NCBI GenBank assembly: GCA_029779475.1
Contig: JAKPAN010000150.1
Coordinates: 27,950 to 91,949, forward strand
DNA: 64,000 nucleotides
Direction: 5' to 3'
From: Pseudomonadota bacterium
Lineage (GTDB): Bacteria > Pseudomonadota > Gammaproteobacteria > Xanthomonadales > Rhodanobacteraceae
The notes below the pieces were generated by a model. It did no database searches and was not told the origin of the DNA. It worked only from the letters and a program-made list of their open reading frames with translations. Of the stretch, positions 42,394 to 50,898 are shown in pieces. Within the stretch, counting starts at the first letter, position 1. The number at the start of each line of letters is the position of its first letter. The position numbers and the translations under genes were made by a program.

Positions 42394-45105
42394 TCAATCG
42401 CGTTTGCCGAGTGCGGTCTTCGCCTGTTCGATGAGACGAGTGTCGGCTGGATCGTGTCCGGAAAGTCCATCCGCACCCTTGCGCAACAACGGCGCTGCAT
42501 GTGACGCATCGCCGCGTTGCGCGAGGATCAAGCCGCGCAACAGGTCGAGCCGCAACGGCCACAAACCATCGGTCTGCACGGATTCCAGCGCTTTCGCGTC
42601 GAGGCCGTTGACGAGTGTCGAGGCCGCATCGGCGGCCTGCGTATCGATAAGCGCGGCGGCGAGCCAGAACGCGGTCGCCTGCGTTTGCGGATTGGCGTCC
42701 GTGAGCTGCGCGACGAGTTTTTCGTGTGCTTGCTGCAAGCCCTTCACGGCGTCCTGCGTCTGGCCGTTTTCGTAGTACGCCTGGGCGAGATTGGCGAGCG
42801 AGATGTTGGTGAAGTTGTGGTCGTCGCCGAACTTCGCGCGCAAGCCGTCATGGACGCGACGGCCATAGTCGATCGCCTTCGGCCAATCGCGGCGCTGCAT
42901 CGACACCGAATACAGGTCGCTGAGGATCATGAGGTTGCGCGTGTGCTGTTCGCCGAGCAGGCGCACGATCGTCTTCTGCGCTTCGAGCAGCTGCGCTTCG
43001 GCCTTGTCGGGATCGCCGCCGAGCGTGTACGTACGCGCGACCGCTGCGCGCGCGAACGCGGCGACGAGGCCGTTGTCGTCCTCGCGCGCCTCGATCTGCG
43101 CGATCAGCGCTTCGCCTTCGCGGCGCGCGTCCTCGAGCTTGCCGGTTTGCGTGAGCACGCCGATGTAGTCCATGCGCAGCGAATCGAGCATGTCGGTGTT
43201 GTCGGGCTCGTCCTTGCGCAGCGCGGCGATCGCCTGCTCGTACGCTGGCAGGGCGGCGGTGTAGTCGCCCTGATTCATCGCAAACGTCGCGCGCGCGGAC
43301 GAAAGCAGATAGATGCGCTGCGGATCCTGCGAATCGCCGACCGCGCGGGCGAGCGCATCGATCTGCGTCTTCGACTCGTCGAACTTCGACGTGCGCGTGA
43401 GCAGGCGCGCGAGCAGAGTGCGCGCGCGCAGCGTGTCGAGCGCGGTTTCGCCCTCTTCGCGAAGATGGAGATCGAGCGCGCGGTGCGCTTCTTCTTCGGC
43501 TTCCGGCAGCAACTCGATCATGTTGAACAGCACAGCGAGGCTGCCGCGGATCGAGGCTTCCGTCTGCGGTTGCGACGCGAAGCGCTTGCCGATGCGTTCG
43601 CGCGCGGCGAGCAGCACGTCGCGCAGCGACGCGTTCTGTCCCTTCGCGAGCACGAGCGGATTGGATCGGCCGATCAGGTCTTCGTTGAGGAAGCGGTTGA
43701 TCGCGGTCGCGCGTTGCAGCTGGCGCTGCGCGTCGTTGCGCGCGTCGAGCGCGGATCGATAGAGCAGCAGCGCGGCGAGCAGGCCGCCGAGCAGCACGAC
43801 GACGAGCGCGATGAGGTACGGACGTCGCGCGCGGCTGCGCGAGAGCGCGATGCGCTCGCGCAGCGCCTGATCCTCGTGTACTTGCGCTTCACGTGCGGCC
43901 GCGCGTCGCGCGTCGAGCGAGCGCAGGCGCGCGGCAAGTTCCGCGGCGCCGGCGAGCCGTCGCCGCGGATCGCCGTCGGTCGCCGCGCCGATGTCTTCGC
44001 GCAGCAGCGCGTCGTCGATGTCGCGTTCCCAGCCCGATGTCATCGGCCGCGCGAGATCGCCGGCGAGCAACTGATACAGCATGATGCCGAGCGCGAACAC
44101 GTCGCTCTGCGCAGTCGGCGATTGGCCGGAAAAGACTTCCGGCGCGACGTACAGCGGCGTGCCCGAGTTCGAATCGGTGACGATGCTCTGCGTCACGGTC
44201 AGGCCGAGCCGCGTGATGCCGAGATCGTCGAGTCGCGCCGGATCGAGCAGACGGCCGCTGCCGAAATCGGTGAGGCGCACATGCCAACCTTCGCCCTCGG
44301 GCGCGACGAGCACATTCGCCGGCTTGAGATCCTTGTGCAGCACGCCGACCGCGTGCGCGGCGGCGACGGCGTCCGTGATTTGCAGGAACAGCGCGATGCG
44401 TTCGTGCGTCGTCAGCGCGGCGAGATGTTCGCGCGACCAGTCGAGCAGGTTGTCGCCGCCGTAGCCGCATTCGAGGAAGAACGGCGGCTGCTCGAAGTTC
44501 CAGTCGACGATCTCGACGAAGCCCGCGTCGTTGCCGGCGCTTTCGTGCAGCACGCGCAGCAGCGTCGCCTCGCGCTTGAGCGCGCGCAGCGGTTCGCCGC
44601 CGCCGGCGAACTTGTAGACGCGCAGTGCGCGCGTGCGTGGCTGCTCGGCGAGCCAGACCTCGCCGTCGCGGCGCGCGCCGAGCTGGCGGCGCAGCACGAA
44701 GTGGTCGCGGCCGGGCACGGCGTCGCCCGCGGCGAGTTCGAGGTGGCTGACGATGCGGCTGCCGACCGCGGTGCGCGACACCGGCCCGACCAGCCGATAG
44801 CCGACGCGCGCCTGCGTGACGAGGCGTTCGGCGTTGCTCTCGCCGAGCGCGCGGCGCAGCTTGGCGATCGCGTTGGGCAGCACCTTGTCGACGGTGACGC
44901 GGCCGGCCCAGACCTCGCGCAGGAGTTCTTCCTTGGTCACCACCTCGTCGGCGTGGCGCAGCAGCCAGGCGAGCACGCCGAGCGCGCGATTCTCGACATC
45001 CACGCGCAGGCCGGCGACGCGCAGTTCGACCTTGGCTTCGTCGAATTCGGCGCTGCCGAAACGGTAGAGGTAACAGCGCGGTTCGGAACGATCGGACTCT
45101 TGCAT
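42394..45105 (-). CDS. Winged-helix (Trans_reg_C) + Ser/Thr protein kinase + TM + TPR protein
   Basis: N-term wHTH VENRALGVLAWLLRHADEVVTKEELLREVWAGRVTVDKVLPNAIAKLRRALGE; kinase HKDLKPANVLV, DFGSG; TM PYLIALVVVLLGGLLAALLLY; TPRs. Confidence 0.88.
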   Translation of the reverse strand: MQESDRSEPRCYLYRFGSAEFDEAKVELRVAGLRVDVENRALGVLAWLLRHADEVVTKEELLREVWAGRVTVDKVLPNAIAKLRRALGESNAERLVTQARVGYRLVGPVSRTAVGSRIVSHLELAAGDAVPGRDHFVLRRQLGARRDGEVWLAEQPRTRALRVYKFAGGGEPLRALKREATLLRVLHESAGNDAGFVEIVDWNFEQPPFFLECGYGGDNLLDWSREHLAALTTHERIALFLQITDAVAAAHAVGVLHKDLKPANVLVAPEGEGWHVRLTDFGSGRLLDPARLDDLGITRLGLTVTQSIVTDSNSGTPLYVAPEVFSGQSPTAQSDVFALGIMLYQLLAGDLARPMTSGWERDIDDALLREDIGAATDGDPRRRLAGAAELAARLRSLDARRAAAREAQVHEDQALRERIALSRSRARRPYLIALVVVLLGGLLAALLLYRSALDARNDAQRQLQRATAINRFLNEDLIGRSNPLVLAKGQNASLRDVLLAARERIGKRFASQPQTEASIRGSLAVLFNMIELLPEAEEEAHRALDLHLREEGETALDTLRARTLLARLLTRTSKFDESKTQIDALARAVGDSQDPQRIYLLSSARATFAMNQGDYTAALPAYEQAIAALRKDEPDNTDMLDSLRMDYIGVLTQTGKLEDARREGEALIAQIEAREDDNGLVAAFARAAVARTYTLGGDPDKAEAQLLEAQKTIVRLLGEQHTRNLMILSDLYSVSMQRRDWPKAIDYGRRVHDGLRAKFGDDHNFTNISLANLAQAYYENGQTQDAVKGLQQAHEKLVAQLTDANPQTQATAFWLAAALIDTQAADAASTLVNGLDAKALESVQTDGLWPLRLDLLRGLILAQRGDASHAAPLLRKGADGLSGHDPADTRLIEQAKTALGKRD

Positions 45106-45380
45106 GCGTCGACGGGCAGCGGAACACGCGGGCACGCAGCCGCGACCCGGCTTGCAGGGTACACGAGCGGCGCGACGTGCGCGCCCGCGTACGTGAAAAG
45201 GCGCTCGTTGCCGCAACGCGTGGACGAAACGTTACCGAACCGTGGCGCACGCACGCTCACGCGCGTGCCGCATTCCTCTACGCTCCGCGCCCCGTTGCGC
45301 CTGGTTCGCCGTCGCGCGGCGGCATCGACGCGGCTCGCGCGCCGATGTCTCGTTCAGGAAAGTCTTCAAGGAGCCGTCTA

Positions 45381-47004
45381 CATGAATCTTCGCCTCGTTC
45401 CCGTAGGTCTCGCCGTTGCCATCGCGATGGCCGTACCGTTCGCTCATGCGCAAACCGTGCCGTGGCGCGCCGTGATCGGCACCAATTCGAGCGTCGTCGT
45501 GCCCGGCCTGCCGAGTACGCCGCGCAGCTACGGCGACATCCTGCTGAGCGACGCCGACGCGGGGCGCGTCGGCGTGCGCATGACCTCGAGCGGCATGCTC
45601 GGCTACTGGGCCTATCGCCAGGGCGCATGGGCGCAGTACATGAAGGAAGGCGTCACCGGCGCGCTCGGCCCCGGCCGCAGCGGCGGTGAAAGCGCGCACG
45701 TGTTCCTCGATTACAACGCCGGCTTCGGCGCGGCCGGTTTCGACGGCCAGCGCGTGTTCGTCGCCAAGGCTGGCGCTCCGAACGACACCGTGAATGCGAC
45801 CTGGGGCGTGTGGCGCTGGGATCAGCAGAAGAACGTCGAGATCGCGCGCGTGCTCACCGATGGCGCGCTCGGTCCGGGCAAGGGCCCGAATTGGGCGTAC
45901 GCCGCCGGCACCTCGTTCGGCGTGCGCGCGATGAACGCCGGCCGCGTCCTCGTCAACGCGGACGTGACCTCGCCGACCGGCCAGGTCAACCGACTGCTCA
46001 TGCAGTCGACTCCCGGCCAGGCCAACCAGCCGTGCATGCTGCGCAACGAGACCTCGCGCGATCTCGCGCCGAACCTCATCGCCGGCGACTATTTCGACAC
46101 GTCGTGGGACTTCAACTCGCTTGCGGTGACGCCGGGCAACCGCGTCTACGGCGCATTCAGCGCGAGCAGCGGCGACGGCGTCTGGGAAGTCTGCAACGGC
46201 GCACCGCGCGCGCGCGCGGCGACCAGCCGTACCGACGCGCTCGGTCCCAACATCGGCGTCACGACCGCGACCTTCAGCGGCTCGTTCACCACGCCGCGGC
46301 CCGGCAACGAAGGCAACGTCTACTTCTTCGCCAACTTCCGCCCGACTTCGGGCGACTCGAGCCGCGCGGGCCTGTTCTGGAACGATGGCGCGACCAATCG
46401 TCCGTTGGCGATGAATGACACGTCCGGCAACTACGGTCCGCATTGGGCCGATGCGACGTGGAGTTCCTTCGACACCAACTCGCTCATGTCCGCCGGACCC
46501 TGGAGCGCGTTCACCGCGACCGTGCGCACCAGCGACGGCGGCACGCCGAGCGGCCTGTGGCGCGTCAGGGCGGGCGGCACGCCGGAACTCGTCGCGCTGT
46601 TCGACCTGATCGGCACCTACGGGCCGGAACCCGGCCGCAGCTGGTCGAGCTTCTACGCCCGCGCGATCCTGCCCAATGGCGACATCATCGTCTCCGCGTA
46701 CACCAACTCGAACAACGAGTACGCGCTCTGGCTGCTCAAGCGCGGCGCCGCGCCGCAACGCATCCTCGCCGCCGGCTGGAGCGTGTTGATTCCGACGGCA
46801 TCGGGCGTCGTCGCCGACACGGTCAGCAGCTTCAGCTTCGACGACTCCGGCCCCGCGCTCTATGGCGGCGGTTCGGATTCCTGGATCGGCGCCGACGGCA
46901 GCGTGCTCGTGCAAGTCAACGCGGCGACCTACGGCAGCGTGCGCGTCATGGTGATCCCGGCCAACTACGTCGATCTCATCTACAAGGATGGCTTCGACGG
47001 CTGA
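45381..47004 (+). CDS. Secreted repeat protein, possible beta-propeller
   Basis: Signal peptide MNLRLVPVGLAVAIAMAVPFAHA; ~6 units G[LV]W...GxxGP...W..F; only the C-terminal third of the 42517..47004 ORF is real. Confidence 0.75.
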
Positions 47005-47029
47005 GTGCGCCGATCGAAAGGCACGAAAA

Positions 47030-47063
47030 CGAAAAGGGCGATCCGCTATGGATTGCCCTTTCG
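47030..47063. terminator. Terminator-like stem-loop between convergent genes
   Basis: CGAAAAGGGC...GCCCTTTCG. Confidence 0.5.
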
Positions 47064-47083
47064 TCTTTCAGCGTCCCGCAAAG

Positions 47084-47248
47084 CTACGCGCCGCGACCGC
47101 GGCCAATGATCAGGGAAATCACGAACAGCACGATGAAGACGAGGAACAGGATCTTCGCGATACCCGCGGCCGTGCCGGCGATGCCGCCGAAACCGAGCAC
47201 GGCGGCGATCAGCGCAATGACGAGAAACACGATGGCGTAATGCAGCAT
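47084..47248 (-). CDS. DUF1328-type small membrane protein
   Basis: [49 protein letters not shown]. Confidence 0.92.
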   Translation of the reverse strand: MLHYAIVFLVIALIAAVLGFGGIAGTAAGIAKILFLVFIVLFVISLIIGRGRGA

Positions 47249-47413
47249 GACGCTCTCCTCGGGGTCGTGATGCACCCACCATGCGACGCGCGACTTGAAC
47301 GTGCATGAACCCGTCGCAGGTGCCTTTCAGCACCCGTTCGGATGGCACCGCTGTGCTAGGCTGAATCGCTTGCGCGCGCCACGCGCGGTCGTCCGTATTC
47401 GAGGAGAAAAACC

Positions 47414-48346
47414 ATGAAGAAACTCGCCAGCCTGCTGCCGTTGGTGCTCGCACTCGCCGCCTGCGGCGGCAACGAGGCGCCCGCGCCGACCGCAAGCGCG
47501 CCGGAAAAAGCGCCGGAGAAAACCGCGCCGCTCGACCAGCCCGCGCAACCGACGCCGCCGCAGAGCGCGAACGACCTGCTCGGCGCCAAGCTCGATACGG
47601 TACTCGCCGGCGACTGGCGTTCGGACGCGAACAAGGCGCGCGACCCGTATCGCCATCCGAAGCAGACGCTCGAATTCTTCGGCGTGAAGCCGACCGACAC
47701 GCTCATCGAAATGACACCTGGCGGCGGCTGGTATGCGCAGGTGCTCGCGCCGCTCATGCAGGGCAGCGGCACCTACATCGCCGCCGTCTCCAAGCCGAAG
47801 AATCCGGCCGGCGAAGCCGCGCAGGACAAGAGCGCGCTGCAGAAGATGTTCGAAGCCGACGCGGCGCACTACGGCGCCGCCAAGACCGTCGAGTTCGACG
47901 GCGCCGCGCCCGTGCTCGGCGCGCCGGGTTCGGCCGACGTCGTGCTGACCTTCCGCAACGTGCACAATTGGGTCATGGCCGACACCGCGCCGGCGATGTT
48001 CAAGGCGTTCTTCGACGTGCTCAAGCCGGGCGGCACGCTTGGCGTCGTCGACCACCGCGCCGCGGCCGGCGCCGATTTCGAGAAGATCAAGGACAGCGGC
48101 TATCTGCCGCAGGACGTCGTCGTCAAGCTCGCCACCGACGCGGGTTTCCACCTCGTCGCCGAGAGCGAGATCAACGCCAATCCGAAGGACACCAAGGATT
48201 ATCCGAAGGGCGTGTGGACGCTGCCGCCGACGCTCACGCTCAAGGACCAGGATCGCGAGAAGTACGTCGCGATCGGCGAGTCGGATCGCATGACGCTCAA
48301 GTTCGTGAAGCCGGGCCCGGACGGCATCTTCAAGACGAAGGACTGA
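47414..48346 (+). CDS. Class I SAM-dependent methyltransferase-like lipoprotein
   Basis: Lipobox LALAACGGNE; VIEMTPGGGWYAQVLAPLM; LGVVDHRAAAGAD. Confidence 0.85.
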   Translation: MKKLASLLPLVLALAACGGNEAPAPTASAPEKAPEKTAPLDQPAQPTPPQSANDLLGAKLDTVLAGDWRSDANKARDPYRHPKQTLEFFGVKPTDTLIEMTPGGGWYAQVLAPLMQGSGTYIAAVSKPKNPAGEAAQDKSALQKMFEADAAHYGAAKTVEFDGAAPVLGAPGSADVVLTFRNVHNWVMADTAPAMFKAFFDVLKPGGTLGVVDHRAAAGADFEKIKDSGYLPQDVVVKLATDAGFHLVAESEINANPKDTKDYPKGVWTLPPTLTLKDQDREKYVAIGESDRMTLKFVKPGPDGIFKTKD

Positions 48347-48365
48347 GCGATTTCCGCTTCCTGCC

Positions 48366-48391
48366 GTCATTCCGGCGAAAGCCGGGATGAC
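48366..48391. repeat. REP-like palindromic repeat GTCATTCCGGCGAAAGCCGGGATGAC
   Basis: 26-bp imperfect palindrome with GAAA loop; GTCATTCC..GGGATGAC architecture is common in proteobacterial intergenic repeats. Confidence 0.75.
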
Positions 48392-48411
48392 GAAGCCCGG
48401 CGGACCGTCGC

Positions 48412-48969
48412 ATGCAGTCCGCAGCTTCCATGCTGATCGCGCTCAACAAACCCTACGGCGTGCTGTGCCAGTTCACCGACCGCAGCACGCCGCCGCGGCG
48501 CACGCTCGCCGAATTCATCCGGCAAAAAGACGTCTATGCGGCCGGACGTCTGGATTTCGACAGCGAAGGCCTGCTCCTGCTCACCGGCGACGGCGCACTC
48601 GCGCATCGCCTTACCGATCCACGCCACAAGCAGTCGAAGACCTATCTCGTGCAGGTCGAAGGCGTCGTCACGCCGGCTGCGCTCGACGCGCTGCGACGCG
48701 GCGTCGCGCTCAACGACGGCCCGACCTTGCCCGCGCAGGCGCAGGCGCTCGACACGCCGCCCGGCTGGCTGTGGCCGCGCGATCCGCCCGTGCGTTTCCG
48801 CAAGAGCGTGCCCGATGCGTGGCTCGAACTGGTGATCCGCGAGGGCCGCAACCGCCAGGTGCGGCGCATGACCGCGGCGGTCGGTCTGCCGACGCTGCGC
48901 CTGATCCGCACGCGCATCGGCGAGCATGCGCTCGACGGTCTCGCACCGGGCGAATCGCGCGTCGTCTGA
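48412..48969 (+). CDS. RluE-type rRNA pseudouridine synthase
   Basis: [64 protein letters not shown]. Confidence 0.92.
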   Translation: MQSAASMLIALNKPYGVLCQFTDRSTPPRRTLAEFIRQKDVYAAGRLDFDSEGLLLLTGDGALAHRLTDPRHKQSKTYLVQVEGVVTPAALDALRRGVALNDGPTLPAQAQALDTPPGWLWPRDPPVRFRKSVPDAWLELVIREGRNRQVRRMTAAVGLPTLRLIRTRIGEHALDGLAPGESRVV

Positions 48970-49059
48970 GGTTCGAGTCGCCCGGCTTCGGCGCGATCGC
49001 GCCTTGCAGCGCTCCCACGGAATCAGCGAACGCGTTGCGGGCGCGCGTATCATCGCGCC

Positions 49060-49803
49060 ATGACCTTCAAGGATCATTTCTCCGGACACGCCGGCGCCTA
49101 TCACGAAGCGCGCCCGACCTATCCGGAAGCGTTGTTCCACTGGCTCGCCGCGCAAGCGCCCGCCCGCGCGCTCGCCTGGGACGCCGGTTGCGGCAACGGA
49201 CAGGCGAGCCTCGCGCTCGCCACGCGCTTCGCGCGCGTGCATGCGAGCGATCCGAGCACGCAGCAGATCGTCAACGCGGAGCCGCGCACGAACATCGACT
49301 ATCGCGTCGAGCCCGCGGAAGAATGTTCTCTGCCGGATGCGAGCGCCGATCTCGTCACCGTCGCGCAGGCGTTGCACTGGTTCGATCACGCGCGCTTTTA
49401 TGCCGAAGTGAAACGCGTGCTCAAACCGCGTGGCGTCATCGCCGCGTGGAGTTACGCCGATTGCAGCGCGACGCCGGCCGTCGACGCCGTCAAGAACCGG
49501 CTCTACGTCGACCTCACCGGCCCGTACTGGCCGCCCGAGCGGCGCTACATCGACGAGGGCTATCGCACGTTGCCGTTTCCGTTCGAACGCATCGACGCGC
49601 CCGCGTTCGAGATGCGCGTCGAATGGACGCTCGCGCAATTCCTCGCGTACTTGCGCTCGTGGTCGGCGACGCAGCGCTACCTCAAGGCGAACGGCGTCGA
49701 TCCGGTCGCGCTCGTCGAAGCCGAGCTCGCGCACGCGTGGGGCGATGCGCAAACCGTGCGCAGCGTGCGCTGGGATTTCCATCTGCTGTGCGGGCGCGCC
49801 TGA
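49060..49803 (+). CDS. Class I SAM-dependent methyltransferase
   Basis: AWDAGCGNGQASLALA; ADLVTVAQALHWFDHARFYAEVKRVLKPRGVIAAWSY. Confidence 0.92.
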   Translation: MTFKDHFSGHAGAYHEARPTYPEALFHWLAAQAPARALAWDAGCGNGQASLALATRFARVHASDPSTQQIVNAEPRTNIDYRVEPAEECSLPDASADLVTVAQALHWFDHARFYAEVKRVLKPRGVIAAWSYADCSATPAVDAVKNRLYVDLTGPYWPPERRYIDEGYRTLPFPFERIDAPAFEMRVEWTLAQFLAYLRSWSATQRYLKANGVDPVALVEAELAHAWGDAQTVRSVRWDFHLLCGRA

Positions 49804-50002
49804 CACCGGAATTCGCGTCGTTCCGCTCGACGCAGCGCTGGGCGACATTGCATGCTGCGACGAAGGCTCCGCCGCGTCCGTCCTGCATGGCCACGCACGA
49901 GCGACTGGTTCCGCGGGTTCGCGACGAAGTGGTTCCTCCAACGTGGCGCGAACGATTCAAAATGACCGCGCAACACGACGCAGCTGCTCCGGAAAAATTC
50001 CC

Positions 50003-50893
50003 ATGAACATCGCCATCGACACACCAGCGCGCAGCGACTGGCTGACCCCGCTCGAACTCGTGGTGCTCGGCGCGATCTGGGGCGGCTCGTTCCTGTTCAT
50101 GCGCATCGCCGCGAGCGACTTCGGCCCGTTCGCGCTCGTCGAAATGCGCGTGCTGCTCGGCGCGCTGATCCTGCTGCCATTCCTGTGGCGTGCCCGCGCG
50201 CAGTTGAACGCGACGCGCTGGCGTCAACTCGCGATCGTCGGCGCGCTCAATTCCGCGATTCCGTTCTCGCTGTTCGCCTGGGGCGCCGAACGCGCGCCGG
50301 CCGGCATCGGCGCGATCGCGAACAGCCTGACCGTGTTGTGCACGGTGCTTGTCGCGTTTGCGCTGTATCGCGAACCGATCGGCTGGCGGCGCGGTGCGGC
50401 GATGGTCGTCGGCTTCATCGGCGTCGTCGTGCTCGTCAACGACAAGACCTCGGGTGACCACGTTGCCGCTGCGGCGATCGCCGGGGCGCTGGCGTCGTTG
50501 AGTTACGGTTTTGCCGCGAATTTCACCAAGCGCTGGCTCGCCGATCTGCCGCCGCTCGTCGCGAGCGCCGGCACGCTGGGTTGCTCGTCGCTCATGCTCG
50601 CGCCGTTCGCGTTCGCGACCTGGCCGCAAACGCCGCCACCGCAAGGCGCGTGGCTCAGCGCGATCGCGCTCGGCGTGGTGTGCACGGGCATCGCATATGC
50701 GGTGTTCTTCCGCCTCATCGCACGCGTCGGCGCCGCGCGCGCGACGACGTGCACCTACCTCATCCCGTTGTTCGGCGTGTTCTGGGGCTGGCTGCTGCTC
50801 GGCGAACAACCGACGACGCTGATGCTGCTCGCCGGCGCGCTGATCCTCGGCAGCGTGATCGCGAGCCAGCGCGGCACGCCTTCGAAGCGCTGA
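50003..50893 (+). CDS. DMT/EamA-family transporter
   Basis: GAIWGGSFLFMRIAASDFGPFALVEMRVLLGALILLPF; ten-helix repeat. Confidence 0.92.
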   Translation: MNIAIDTPARSDWLTPLELVVLGAIWGGSFLFMRIAASDFGPFALVEMRVLLGALILLPFLWRARAQLNATRWRQLAIVGALNSAIPFSLFAWGAERAPAGIGAIANSLTVLCTVLVAFALYREPIGWRRGAAMVVGFIGVVVLVNDKTSGDHVAAAAIAGALASLSYGFAANFTKRWLADLPPLVASAGTLGCSSLMLAPFAFATWPQTPPPQGAWLSAIALGVVCTGIAYAVFFRLIARVGAARATTCTYLIPLFGVFWGWLLLGEQPTTLMLLAGALILGSVIASQRGTPSKR

Positions 50894-50898
50894 CGGTT

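Noticed and set aside
42517-47004. 1495-aa plus-strand ORF
   Set aside because: First ~950 codons are the antisense shadow of the wHTH-kinase-TPR gene; only 45381..47004 has a signal peptide and sensible composition
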